Below, piece by piece: positions 18,512 to 27,297 of a stretch of DNA of 64,000 bases (position 1 is the first letter of the stretch; the number at the start of each line of letters is the position of its first letter). The notes below the pieces were generated by a model that worked only from the letters and a program-made list of their open reading frames with translations, was not told the origin of the DNA and did not search any database. The translations under genes were made by a program, and so were the position numbers. Origin of the DNA: Desulfobacterales bacterium. Lineage in GTDB: Bacteria; Desulfobacterota; Desulfobacteria; Desulfobacterales; Desulfosarcinaceae. Location: positions 1-64,000 of the forward strand of contig JACRDD010000042.1 of assembly GCA_016218685.1 (NCBI GenBank). Reading direction: 5' to 3'.

Positions 18512-19486
18512 CTATAGCGTTGTTTTTGACCTATATGGCACCTGTCCCGCGGCCACGTCCCCTGATTTCAGGTCAACCGAACGGCCTTTATCGCGGACCT
18601 CGCCCAATCGCATTCCGGCCAGGCCTAAACGCACAAATGCCCAGGGTGCACCCCAAGCGGTCCAGAGCGCGGTCAGCGCATATCGGATAAAGCGGAAAAG
18701 CAACTTGGGCTCCAGGGAAGCAAAGACCCGCCCCAGGCCGGCCCATAGGATGAACAGGACGATTCCGCCCAACAAGAATCGCAGACCGCGCCGCTGCCAG
18801 CCACCATCGCATTCGAAACCGACCCAGCGGGATTCGGCGATCAAGCCGACACCGAACCCTGTCAGGGTCGCCATGGCGCTCACGCCGGTCTTATCCGGAA
18901 AGAGCGCCATCAAGCCTATCGGCAGCAAAACAGCCGCGGCCAATTGCCACCCCGGATCGCATTGGCGAAGCCACGCTTCCAGGCGCAAGGCCGGTCCGAT
19001 GGCGATGAACAGCATCACGGCGCCGAGCCAGTAGCCACCGACCAGGTCGGTGGGAAAATGGACACCCAGATAGAGACGAGACAGGGGCACCAGGCACATC
19101 AGCGCCACCGCCAAGCCCCAGAGCCAGAAGCGGCGAAAGCAGGCGGCCAGGTAGCCCCAGATCAGTACCGTGGCCTGGGTGTGTCCGCTGGGAAAGCCGT
19201 GGCCCCCGGCCGGCACGATGCCGCGCACCCGATCGCTGTATTCGAAGGGCCGCGGCTGATGGCACAAGACCTTGGCGACCGAGTTGATGTAAGCGGAGAT
19301 TAGAAAAAAGATCGTAAGCCGGGCACCGACGCGGCGGTCCAAACTCCAGTAACAGAAAGGCAAAAAGATAAGAAAAAATTCCTTGTCGCCCAAAAAGGTC
19401 AGACAACGAAAGAGCACATCCAGGAGCGGGCTGAACTGCTGCAACCAAACGATGGCATCGATTCCTTGATCTAATATTCCCGTCAT
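18512..19486 (-). CDS. PAP2 family membrane phosphatase
   Basis: 324 residues, with eight or nine hydrophobic segments. The three PAP2 motifs are present: KVLCHQPRP (near 68), the PSGH of FPSGHTQ (near 98) and SRLYLGVHFPTD (near 145). It is likely an integral membrane lipid or undecaprenyl-phosphate phosphatase. The C-terminal 120 residues hold extra membrane helices beyond the minimal family length. It probably leads the PAP2-amidase-QueG-like set. Confidence 0.88.
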   Translation of the reverse strand: MTGILDQGIDAIVWLQQFSPLLDVLFRCLTFLGDKEFFLIFLPFCYWSLDRRVGARLTIFFLISAYINSVAKVLCHQPRPFEYSDRVRGIVPAGGHGFPSGHTQATVLIWGYLAACFRRFWLWGLAVALMCLVPLSRLYLGVHFPTDLVGGYWLGAVMLFIAIGPALRLEAWLRQCDPGWQLAAAVLLPIGLMALFPDKTGVSAMATLTGFGVGLIAESRWVGFECDGGWQRRGLRFLLGGIVLFILWAGLGRVFASLEPKLLFRFIRYALTALWTAWGAPWAFVRLGLAGMRLGEVRDKGRSVDLKSGDVAAGQVPYRSKTTL

Positions 19487-19660
19487 GGCACCTCATGGAA
19501 ATCTTGTGACCTGTGATTGCAATCCGGGCCGATCTTATTGCGCCTTCAACCGTCACGCAAGAGGATTGTCGCTGCCACGGCCGGAGGAAAAAACGGTGGC
19601 GGCCGGCACGCTGTTGCGATACATAGAACGGGCTATTAAGTTCCTGCATGAGGGAGAGTC

Positions 19661-20380
19661 ATGAATCGCATCATCGCATGGTTGTTTTTGGCTTATATGG
19701 GGCTTTCTTCGGCACTGTTTTTCGTGGTGGCCCTGATCCTGTGGGCCTGCACCGCGCCCTTTGACAAGCGCCTGGTGTGGCTGCACATGTTTACCTCGTT
19801 CTGGGCCTGTCTCTATTTGTGGACCATGCCGGCCTGGTCGGTGGCGGCCCGTGGCCGTGAGAAAATTCGTAAAGAGGCGACCTACGTGGTCGTATCCAAC
19901 CACCAATCCGCGTTGGACATCCTGGTGGCCTTCCGCCTTTTCTTCCCATTCAAATGGGTCTCCAAGGCCGAGATGTTCCGCGTGCCTTTCATTGGATGGA
20001 ACATGTATCTCAATGGCTACATCCGACTGCTGCGGGGCGAGAAAGAAAGCAGTCGGCAAGCGCTGACCGAAAGCGAGAAAGCCCTGGCCAAAGGGTGCTC
20101 GGTCTACTTTTTCCCCGAAGGCACGCGCTCGAAAACCGGCCACCTGAAGCCGTTCAAACCCGGCGCCTTCATCGTGGCCCACCGCATGCGAGTGCCGATT
20201 CTGACCATCGCCATCAACGGCACCATGAAAGCCTTGCCCAAGGCGAGCTTGAACTTCCACGGCAGCCATCCCATCCGCATCGAAGTGATCGAGGAGATCC
20301 CCTACGCCGACTTCGCTCACTTGAGCATCGAAGAGACGGCCGAGATGGTGCGCCAGCGCATTGCGGCGCATGTGGATTGA
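19661..20380 (+). CDS. plsC: 1-acyl-sn-glycerol-3-phosphate acyltransferase
   Basis: 239 residues. An N-terminal membrane helix (10-32) is followed by the acyltransferase motif NHQSALD (near 80) and motif III FPEGTRS (near 155). It acylates lysophosphatidate to phosphatidate at the inner membrane. The start at 19661 is preceded by GAGGGAGA. It is divergent from the PAP2 gene. More than one PlsC paralog is common in this group, so the exact acceptor is not certain. Confidence 0.9.
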   Translation: MNRIIAWLFLAYMGLSSALFFVVALILWACTAPFDKRLVWLHMFTSFWACLYLWTMPAWSVAARGREKIRKEATYVVVSNHQSALDILVAFRLFFPFKWVSKAEMFRVPFIGWNMYLNGYIRLLRGEKESSRQALTESEKALAKGCSVYFFPEGTRSKTGHLKPFKPGAFIVAHRMRVPILTIAINGTMKALPKASLNFHGSHPIRIEVIEEIPYADFAHLSIEETAEMVRQRIAAHVD

Positions 20381-20397
20381 TCGACTCGAATTCTGAC

Positions 20398-20426
20398 TTG
20401 ACATGTCAGTCTAGTCAATCTACGTT
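20398..20426 (+). promoter_or_regulatory. Candidate promoter and palindromic operator before the alkB-like gene
   Basis: TTGACA at 20398-20403 is followed after 17 bases by a weak -10 (TACGTT). A perfect ten-base palindrome, TGACATGTCA (20399-20408), covers the -35 element and is flanked by GAC/GTC that nearly extend it. The arrangement suits a dimeric repressor. Confidence 0.35.
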
Positions 20427-20533
20427 TATCGCCTCATTCACGCATTCCTCTACGTAAATTTTTACCAGAGGCCGGTCGCAGGTGACGGCCGTCTGAAACT
20501 GTTCTTAGCGCTAAAACTCGAGGAGGTCAGCCC

Positions 20534-21610
20534 ATGAGAGCCCTGCCCTATTACCTCATCTTTCTGGTCCCGATCAGCGTTGTCCAGTCCTACGTAATGG
20601 GAGGCATATTCACCTTTTCAACGCCGGTGTGGGTCTTCGGCGTGATTCCCCTTCTGGACCTGCTCATCGGAAAATCATCCAAAAATCCTACGCCGGAGGA
20701 GGCCCGCCGCATCAAAGATGAATTCAGGTTCAAAGTGATCCCCTGGATTTGCGCCTTGGCTCAGGTCGTAATTGTTTTCTGGGGGGCGTTCGTCGTCGCC
20801 AAAGGGGGGCTGACCTTCTTGGAAATCGTCGGATTCACCATTTCCATGGGAACCTCGTCCGGCGTCATGGGCATCAACGTCTCCCATGAGCTGCAGCATC
20901 GGGTCAACAACAGGTTCGAGCCGCTGCTTTCCAGGTTCATGCTCTGGACGGTCTGCTACATGCACTGGGCCATCGAGCATGTGGTGGGGCATCACCGCAA
21001 TGTGGCCACCCCGCATGACCCGGCCACGGCGCGTTTCGGTGAGTCCTTTTATGCATTCTGGCCCAGGACGGTGGGTGGGGGCTTTAAGAGCGCCTGGGAG
21101 ATCGAAAAGAATCGTCTCGCGAAAAAAGGGGCAGGCATCTGGAGCCCGCGCAACCGCATTCTGCTCTATGGCGCGGTGGAAATCGGCTTGCTGCTCTTTT
21201 TTGGGATCAACTTCGGGTTTGCGGCGGCTTTCTACTTTATCGGGCAGAGCCTGGTGGCTGTTTCTCTTCTGGAAGTCGTCAACTACATCGAACATTATGG
21301 GCTGTTAAGAAAACCGATCGCCCCGGGCAAATACGAACCGGTCAATGTGACCCACTCGTGGAACTCCAGCAACATTCTCACCAACCTTTATCTGTTTAAC
21401 CTGCAGCGGCACTCCCACCATCACGCCGAGCCGGGCATGCGGTACCAGTGCCTCAAGCATTTCGACCAAAGTCCGCAGCTTCCCACGGGCTATGCGGGAA
21501 TGATTTTGCTGGCAGTGGTCCCACCGCTCTGGCGGGCGATCATGGACCCGCGTGTTCCCAGCAGACCGTCGGCTTCACCTATCGCCCCCGAGCAGGGTCA
21601 ACCAATTTGA
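20534..21610 (+). CDS. AlkB-type alkane monooxygenase / diiron membrane hydroxylase
   Basis: 358 residues, with six or so membrane segments. All histidine motifs of the AlkB family are present: HELQHR (near 116), EHVVGHH (near 152), the NYIEHYG signature (near 250) and LQRHSHHH (near 295). Known members hydroxylate alkanes, xylene side chains or fatty acyl chains with O2 and a rubredoxin electron donor. No rubredoxin is adjacent. AGGAGG lies eight bases before the ATG. An O2-dependent enzyme is unexpected in a gene set that otherwise looks anaerobic. The gene stands alone, convergent with the 5'-nucleotidase. Confidence 0.85.
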   Translation: MRALPYYLIFLVPISVVQSYVMGGIFTFSTPVWVFGVIPLLDLLIGKSSKNPTPEEARRIKDEFRFKVIPWICALAQVVIVFWGAFVVAKGGLTFLEIVGFTISMGTSSGVMGINVSHELQHRVNNRFEPLLSRFMLWTVCYMHWAIEHVVGHHRNVATPHDPATARFGESFYAFWPRTVGGGFKSAWEIEKNRLAKKGAGIWSPRNRILLYGAVEIGLLLFFGINFGFAAAFYFIGQSLVAVSLLEVVNYIEHYGLLRKPIAPGKYEPVNVTHSWNSSNILTNLYLFNLQRHSHHHAEPGMRYQCLKHFDQSPQLPTGYAGMILLAVVPPLWRAIMDPRVPSRPSASPIAPEQGQPI

Positions 21611-21626
21611 TATATTGAACCCTTTG

Positions 21627-23174
21627 CTATTCCAGGCGAAGGATGCGCCCCTCGATCTTGGCGGAGATGATCTTCTGGCGGCGGATGGTTTCCACAATCA
21701 GCTCCCGCAGGGGAGATCCGGTTTTGATCAGTGACTTGTCCTTGAAAGTGACATGTTCATCGCCCCCCGATGCCAGAAAATCGGGGACCACCACCGAATA
21801 GACCGCCCCTGCCTCCAGGGGCTGCCGGTCGGTTCCCACCCGGATATTTTCCGCTGATCGGCCGCGCACATCGAAAGTCAGACCGGAGACGTGCAGGAAA
21901 CCGCCGTCCTCGTCCTCCCGGGTGCCGCGCACGGCACGTTGGAGCGTTTGTCGGATCTCGGCGCCGCTCAGGTCCACGCGCACCAGTTCATTGCCGTAGG
22001 GCATGGCCTTGAAGACATCTTCGACGGTGACCGGGCCTTCCTTGATGCTGGCCCGCAGGGCCCCGGCATTGATCATGGCGATTTGGGCGCCGGTGTGGGC
22101 GCGCATGATATCGGTGACGAAATTACCCAGGGTGGTCTCCTGGTAGCGGATGTGTTCGCGTTCGCCGTCCAGGAAGGTGTCGCAGCGGCCGATGACCTCC
22201 TTGAATTGCTGGCCCAACCGCTCCTGATAGGCACCGACGATGGCGGCAACCTCCGGGTCCGATACAATGTCGGCGGTCACTTTGAGGTAAGCGGCATCGA
22301 TCAGTTTCGCCTTCCTGGAAACAGGATCGATGCGCAGCTCAAGGCGGCCCAGGTAGCGCCCCTTTTCGAAGGCTTGCAATATCGGCACGCGGCCCTCGAT
22401 GCCGTAGGGCGACAAGAGCACCTGATCATGGCCGCCGACGATGGCGACCAGATCGGGCATGGCTTTGGCGATCCGGCGGTCGGTCTCTTGGCGGCTGTGG
22501 GAGAGCAGCAACACCGGCCCCCGCGCGATGGCCTCGGCATGAACTTTTTGAACGGCCGCCACGGAATCGAGCACCCCCAGGGTGGCCACATGCTCGGCCT
22601 GGGTAGTGCTGAGCAGCTCCTGGGTGGTAGCGCCGATAATGGTGAAGGTCACACCGTCCGCCAGGGGTACCTCCAGGGCTGGCCGGCAAAGCAACCGACC
22701 GCTCTCTTTCAAAACAATATTGGCGCTGAGAAAGGGAAAGGTGGCCTGGGCCTTGAGCTTGAGGAAGTTCTCCAGACCGAAGTCGAACTCGTGGTTACCC
22801 ACGGTCATGGCATCCACCCCTATGGCGTTCAGGCAGCGGATGTCCGGTTCGCCCTTAAAGACTGTGGACATGGGAGTGCCCTGGAGGATATCGCCGGCCA
22901 CCAGCACCAGCGTGCGCACCTGCTTGCGGCTGTTCTCCTCCCGAATCTGGCGGATGAGGGTGGCCATGCGGGCGATACCGCCCACCTCTTCAACCCCCTT
23001 TTCGCCCTTGATTTCGAAAGGCATGAGATGGCCATGCAGGTCGTTGAAAAAGAGAACCGTCAGGGATATGGGCTCAGCCGGCTGTTCCGGCGAAGACGCG
23101 CCGGCATGGCTCGCCAGAAGCACGAAAAAGAAGACAACCAGGAAAAGCCGCAAGCGTTTCAAGGCAAAGGGCAT
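21627..23174 (-). CDS. 5'-nucleotidase / UshA-like metallophosphoesterase
   Basis: 515 residues from the ATG at 23174, which has GGAGG four bases upstream; an alternative ATG lies eight codons earlier. A signal peptide (basic start, hydrophobic core, ASHAGASS) indicates export. Metallophosphatase motifs are FNDLHGHL (near 40), AGDILQGTP (near 90), GNHEFDFG (near 125) and HSRQETD. The C-terminal 5'-nucleotidase domain carries NAGALRASIKEG and MPYGNELV. It dephosphorylates nucleotides or UDP-sugars in the periplasm. It lies 53 bases after the glucan synthase gene on the same strand and may be co-expressed with it. Confidence 0.9.
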   Translation of the reverse strand: MPFALKRLRLFLVVFFFVLLASHAGASSPEQPAEPISLTVLFFNDLHGHLMPFEIKGEKGVEEVGGIARMATLIRQIREENSRKQVRTLVLVAGDILQGTPMSTVFKGEPDIRCLNAIGVDAMTVGNHEFDFGLENFLKLKAQATFPFLSANIVLKESGRLLCRPALEVPLADGVTFTIIGATTQELLSTTQAEHVATLGVLDSVAAVQKVHAEAIARGPVLLLSHSRQETDRRIAKAMPDLVAIVGGHDQVLLSPYGIEGRVPILQAFEKGRYLGRLELRIDPVSRKAKLIDAAYLKVTADIVSDPEVAAIVGAYQERLGQQFKEVIGRCDTFLDGEREHIRYQETTLGNFVTDIMRAHTGAQIAMINAGALRASIKEGPVTVEDVFKAMPYGNELVRVDLSGAEIRQTLQRAVRGTREDEDGGFLHVSGLTFDVRGRSAENIRVGTDRQPLEAGAVYSVVVPDFLASGGDEHVTFKDKSLIKTGSPLRELIVETIRRQKIISAKIEGRILRLE

Positions 23175-23227
23175 GCTTCCTCCACTTTTCACTTTCATCT
23201 TTCCACTTTTATCTCAGGCGGTGTTGG

Positions 23228-25831
23228 TTACGTTGTCTCCGCTTCAGGCTTCATCTTGTGTAATCCGATCCATTTGGCCGAGATGGAGGGAAACCCGCTG
23301 ATGATCGAGGTGAGCACCGCAGCGGCATAGGGTATGGATTGCACGACCAGCATGATGACCCACACCTGCAAATCCAGGGAGGTGGATGCCTGGCGTAGAT
23401 ACACGCCGACGGCCGCGACCATCAGCACAAGCAAGGCCAGGGTCTCCTGCCAGGTATTGACCACCGCTTTGAGCAATGCGAGCCCGGAGGCCATTTTGGG
23501 GGTGCGGAAGAAGGGCTTGTTGCGGGTGAGAAATCCCATCAGGATCGCCTTGGCGATGGTGTGGGACAACGATAATCCGGCCAACACCGCTGCCATGGTC
23601 TGCGCCACGCTGGCCTCGACCCGGGTGCGGTAGAGGTAGATGATTTTGCTCACTTTGAAAGTAAACAAAGCCAGGGGCAGAACGGATAGGGCTATCAGCG
23701 GCGGATCGAATTGCTTGGGGGCGATGATCATGAGCGCCGACCAGACGATCGCGCCGGCATTGAAGAACAGGTTGATGCCGTCGGCAAGCCATGGCAGCCA
23801 GCCGGCCAGAAAGTGGTAGCGCTGGCCGATGGTCAGGCGATTGGACTTGCGTCCGATGAGATACCCCATGTGACGGCGCAGGATTTGGACGGCGCCATAG
23901 GCCCAGCGGAAGCGCTGTTTCTGATAGTCGGTGAAGGTGTCGGGCATTAACCCTTTGCCATAACTTTTGGCAATATAGATGGCATCATAGGCGCTTTCGA
24001 AAATCCGTAACCCCAATTCGGCATCCTCGGTAATGCACCACTCGCTCCAGGCGCCGCTCTCCTCCAGCACCTGGCGGCGCACCATGGTCATGGTGCCGTG
24101 CTGGATGATGGCGTTGCGCTCGTTGCGCGTCACCATGCCGATGTAGAAAAAGCCTTGATATTCGGAATAGCACACGGCCTTGAACGCATTCTCATTCCCA
24201 TCGCGATAATCCTGCGGCGCTTGAACCAGCGCAATCCGTTCGTTGCTGAACTGGGGCACCAAGTCCCTCAGCCAGTTGGGTTCGACCTGGTAATCGCTGT
24301 CGATTACGGCGACGATGGTCGCCTTGGGATCGGTCTGCTTGAGCGCGAAGTTAAGGGCGCCGGCCTTGAACCCCGCCAGGGGATCCACATGAAAAAAGCG
24401 GAAATGGGCACCCAGTTTCCGACAGTGGGCTTCCACCGGCTGCCATACCTGGGGGTCCTTGGTGTTGTTGTCCACCACCACCACCTCAAAGCGCGGATAA
24501 TCGATGGCGGCCAGGGCATTGAGGGTTTCGATCATCATCTCGGGCGGCTCGTTATAGGCCGGCACATGGACGGAGACGTAGGGCAACAAATCTTCCGGCA
24601 TCCAAACCGGATGGAAGGAACGCCGCCGCCGGGTGACCCACAGGGCTTCGGCCCATTCGTGGGCCTCGGTCAACAGCACGGCGATGACGCCGATCATGCC
24701 GAAGAACATCATGATCCCTACCACGACGGTCCTCACGGTGAGGTATTGGCGGATATAATCGTACACGATGAGCACCGCGGCCGTGGCCGCGAAGTAGGCG
24801 ACCAGCGCCAGGAAGCTGCGGCCGCGGCGTCGGAGGGTGTCGCTGTCGTTGAGCAGCAGCCCCATCAGGATCATGGCCACGACGACGGAGATGCCGGCCA
24901 AAACATACCAGTTGGGAATCGCCACGATCGGCTCGCTGAAGGCGAACTTGGGGCGGCGATTCACATCGTATACGCCCCAATATGCCCCTACAGCCCCTTC
25001 GGTGACCCGTTTCCAGGGCTGATCGAAGGCCTCCATGATGTAATAGGTGTATTTTTCCTCTTCGGCCCGTTTGAGAAAACGGCGCAGGAAGGTGGCCTCG
25101 TTGGCGGTGGAGGCCACGGCGCCCTGCCGGGTGCGGCCATTGCTGGGCCAGCCGACCTCGGAGATCACGATGGGTTTATCTGGGAAGAGCACTTTAAGCT
25201 CATTGATCTTGTCCACCACGTAATCGACGGCGTCATCCAGATCGACCCCTTCCCAATAGGGCAACATGTGCACGGCCAGGTAATCCACATGCTCGGCCAG
25301 TTCCGGGTATTTCTTCCAAACATGCCAGGGTTCGGCCGTGCTCACCGGCACCCAGAGCGCTTTGCGCACGCGGTCCAGATAGCCGATCATCTGTTCGACC
25401 GGGATGTCGTTGCGCAGGATGGCTTCGTTGCCGACGATCGCCCGCACCACGTTGGTGTTGGCCTGGGCAACCTCAATCATGGTCTGGATTTCGTGTTCGT
25501 TGCGCTCCGGATCGTCGGCGATCCAGCCGCCCAGGGCCACATTGATGCCATGTTTTTTGGCCAACTCGGGAACCTTGACGATCGTGCCCTCTATCGTATA
25601 GGTACGGACGGCATGCGTCTTTCCGGCCAGAAGCGCCAGATCCTCGTCGATTTGGGCTTCATCGGGATATTTCTTGTCGATGGGGTTGTGCTCGGCGCGC
25701 ATGGGCTGGAAAGAGAAGCCCTGGATGCGCGGCGGCCAGGGCGGCTCATCTTCAGGCTGGTTCATGTAAGCCCAAATACAAATCGCCAGGATGGCTACCG
25801 CTATACCTGTTACGAAATTGACACGTGTCAT
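23228..25831 (-). CDS. GH17-GT2 fusion, NdvB-like beta-glucan synthase
   Basis: 867 residues. After an N-terminal membrane helix (7-25), residues about 40-300 form a GH17-like domain that keeps both catalytic Glu contexts: GNEAI (near 140) and ISEVGWPSNG (near 230). Several membrane helices follow (310-405). A processive GT2 domain then shows VVVVDNN, DSD (AVIDSDYQVE), TED (ITEDAELG) and QRFRW, the D,D,D,QxxRW set. Four or more helices close the protein. The layout is that of NdvB-type proteins making (1,3)-linked glucans, with the GH17 part acting as transglycosylase. Two PilZ proteins in the window could be c-di-GMP effectors, though none is adjacent. Confidence 0.88.
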   Translation of the reverse strand: MTRVNFVTGIAVAILAICIWAYMNQPEDEPPWPPRIQGFSFQPMRAEHNPIDKKYPDEAQIDEDLALLAGKTHAVRTYTIEGTIVKVPELAKKHGINVALGGWIADDPERNEHEIQTMIEVAQANTNVVRAIVGNEAILRNDIPVEQMIGYLDRVRKALWVPVSTAEPWHVWKKYPELAEHVDYLAVHMLPYWEGVDLDDAVDYVVDKINELKVLFPDKPIVISEVGWPSNGRTRQGAVASTANEATFLRRFLKRAEEEKYTYYIMEAFDQPWKRVTEGAVGAYWGVYDVNRRPKFAFSEPIVAIPNWYVLAGISVVVAMILMGLLLNDSDTLRRRGRSFLALVAYFAATAAVLIVYDYIRQYLTVRTVVVGIMMFFGMIGVIAVLLTEAHEWAEALWVTRRRRSFHPVWMPEDLLPYVSVHVPAYNEPPEMMIETLNALAAIDYPRFEVVVVDNNTKDPQVWQPVEAHCRKLGAHFRFFHVDPLAGFKAGALNFALKQTDPKATIVAVIDSDYQVEPNWLRDLVPQFSNERIALVQAPQDYRDGNENAFKAVCYSEYQGFFYIGMVTRNERNAIIQHGTMTMVRRQVLEESGAWSEWCITEDAELGLRIFESAYDAIYIAKSYGKGLMPDTFTDYQKQRFRWAYGAVQILRRHMGYLIGRKSNRLTIGQRYHFLAGWLPWLADGINLFFNAGAIVWSALMIIAPKQFDPPLIALSVLPLALFTFKVSKIIYLYRTRVEASVAQTMAAVLAGLSLSHTIAKAILMGFLTRNKPFFRTPKMASGLALLKAVVNTWQETLALLVLMVAAVGVYLRQASTSLDLQVWVIMLVVQSIPYAAAVLTSIISGFPSISAKWIGLHKMKPEAETT

Positions 25832-26006
25832 ATGGAACCTAATCGAATCTTATCCCAGAATATTTAACGCTCATGGCGTTCCCGCTTCCTCCTCAAAGGG
25901 AAAAATTGGGTCCCCGGGGGCAAAAATGAGTCGCCAAAGCGTGTCCCTTTAACAATTTCGTTTCTAAAAAACCGGTTATTATTACCCTTTCCGTCGAAAA
26001 GCAACC

Positions 26007-26022
26007 AGGCATATGTTTTGCT
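26007..26022 (+). promoter_or_regulatory. Candidate sigma-54 promoter
   Basis: AGGCATATGTTTTGCT has the GG-N10-GC spacing of -24/-12 promoters and matches GGCA and TTGC of the consensus. It lies 66 bases before the small gene at 26088. Confidence 0.3.
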
Positions 26023-26087
26023 TTTATGAATGCAATAGACTTGCCTGACGGACATGCAAAAGGCAAACCCAAAGCGAGGTTATCGAT

Positions 26088-26309
26088 ATGAAGAGACATG
26101 CCGTTCAAACTCGCATGGCAGAGCAACGCCTCAGTTTCGAAAGGCGTTCATTCGCCTACTCCAATCATATCCCCGAAAGACGTTCGGGCCGTGATCGACG
26201 GGACACTTTCGTATCCGTCGCCGTCGTTGCGGCACACTCACCCCACCACGTTCCACCCGCTAGCAAAAAGTGCTCCGGCGCGGTGCTTAAAATCGCAACC
26301 GACTGTTAA
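26088..26309 (+). CDS. Small Arg-rich protein of unknown function
   Basis: 73 residues with GAGG eight bases before the ATG. The first 40 residues are rich in Arg and Glu and hold two related blocks, FERRSF and ERRSGRDRR. Similar short ERRSG-DRR blocks occur in small proteins of deltaproteobacteria. The C-terminal half has no clear feature. The overlapping frame 26098-26523 is the alternative, but it lacks a ribosome site and any recognisable pattern. I infer a real gene with moderate doubt. Confidence 0.45.
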   Translation: MKRHAVQTRMAEQRLSFERRSFAYSNHIPERRSGRDRRDTFVSVAVVAAHSPHHVPPASKKCSGAVLKIATDC

Positions 26310-26480
26310 GCCCCTATCGGCCCCTTTTTTCATCCAAATAGCTGGATATCATAAATATTTCAACAAGGGAGCGATCCCCCTGAACAAGGGGACGCTTGAC
26401 TTATATACTCCGGGGAGATACAAGGCGGGGCGCTTCGGGGGCGGACAAGCACTCACCAACGGAAGAGGGGTGAATTGGGC

Positions 26481-26873
26481 ATGCTTCGATTGGGCTCTCC
26501 ATCTGATCAATCCCGCGAAATGAATCTGGAAGACATCTTTTTTTCCCGTTTAAAATTAATGGTGATCATGGGCTATGGGTATCTCGAGAATTTCCCCTTG
26601 GGAGAGCGACGCCGTCAGGCTTTGCTGGAAAATGCCCTATACATGGCGCAGACCGCCATCGACTCGATCCGCCCGCCCGAGGATACAATCGCCGACCACA
26701 TTTTTTATCAGAGAATCAAGCTGCTTGCGGTGATGCTGAGCGGTGTGGCCAAAGGTTTCCCCATGGGGGAGCATCGCCGGACGGCCCTGCGCGAGAATTT
26801 GGATAGCATCCGCCACACCCTGATGTTCAGCATGCCATCCGAAGAAGATCTCGCAATTCTGAAAGTCGCCTGA
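26481..26873 (+). CDS. Small protein with two tandem 40-residue repeats
   Basis: 130 residues from ATG 26481 (GAGGGG ten bases upstream); ATG 26520 is a possible shorter start. The protein is two copies of one unit: FFSRLKLMVIMGYGYLENFP and FYQRIKLLAVMLSGVAKGFP, each followed by LGERRR or MGEHRR and an ALxEN helix. The copies are about 55 residues apart and predicted helical. I do not recognise a family. It precedes a convergent PilZ gene. Confidence 0.62.
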   Translation: MLRLGSPSDQSREMNLEDIFFSRLKLMVIMGYGYLENFPLGERRRQALLENALYMAQTAIDSIRPPEDTIADHIFYQRIKLLAVMLSGVAKGFPMGEHRRTALRENLDSIRHTLMFSMPSEEDLAILKVA

Positions 26874-26910
26874 CAGATCGTGACAGATCCAAACCGGATC
26901 TTGGTCCGGA

Positions 26911-27297
26911 TCAGGAGTGCAATGAATATCCCCTGATCAGATCCTTGATCTGTTTTTTCTGCTCGGCGCTTAAACGGCCGAACTTCACGCAGCGGCGCTT
27001 GACCGACTGGTTGGAAAAGATCAGTTCGCCGGTGCTGTCATCGCACACGATTCTGCAAGGGACATGGACGGCGGAGTTCGGCCTGTCGGTGAGCAGGGTT
27101 ACGGTCTGTTGATCTCGGCCTACCCTGTTGCCGCTTTCGATATAATAGAACGACAAACCGCCCATGCTGATGTCGTTGATCTGGTTCTTTCCCGAAGACA
27201 GATAGCGTCCCTGAACCACATAAATACCATCTTTCACCCGAAAGCGCCGCCGCTTGCGAAGGCGCAGGGTAAAAAAGCGTTTGATGATTTTGTGCAT
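26911..27297 (-). CDS. PilZ domain protein
   Basis: 128 residues from ATG 27297 (AGGTGG five bases upstream). A basic N terminus contains the RxxxR-type element in RKRRRFRV, and the second PilZ motif is NDISMGG (D/NxSxxG) near residue 40. Both c-di-GMP binding motifs therefore look intact. It is a stand-alone PilZ receptor, probably an adaptor or switch for motility or polysaccharide output. It is single and convergent with the repeat protein. Confidence 0.8.
   Translation of the reverse strand: MHKIIKRFFTLRLRKRRRFRVKDGIYVVQGRYLSSGKNQINDISMGGLSFYYIESGNRVGRDQQTVTLLTDRPNSAVHVPCRIVCDDSTGELIFSNQSVKRRCVKFGRLSAEQKKQIKDLIRGYSLHS

Noticed and set aside
24098-25867. Plus-strand open frame of 589 codons
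   Set aside because: Antisense to the GH17-GT2 gene; no motif.
25905-25925. CCCCGGGG palindrome after the glucan synthase start
   Set aside because: Too short and GC-biased to call a site; no other support.
26098-26523. 141-codon plus-strand frame
   Set aside because: Overlaps the small Arg-rich gene and the repeat protein start, lacks a ribosome site, and shows no family features.
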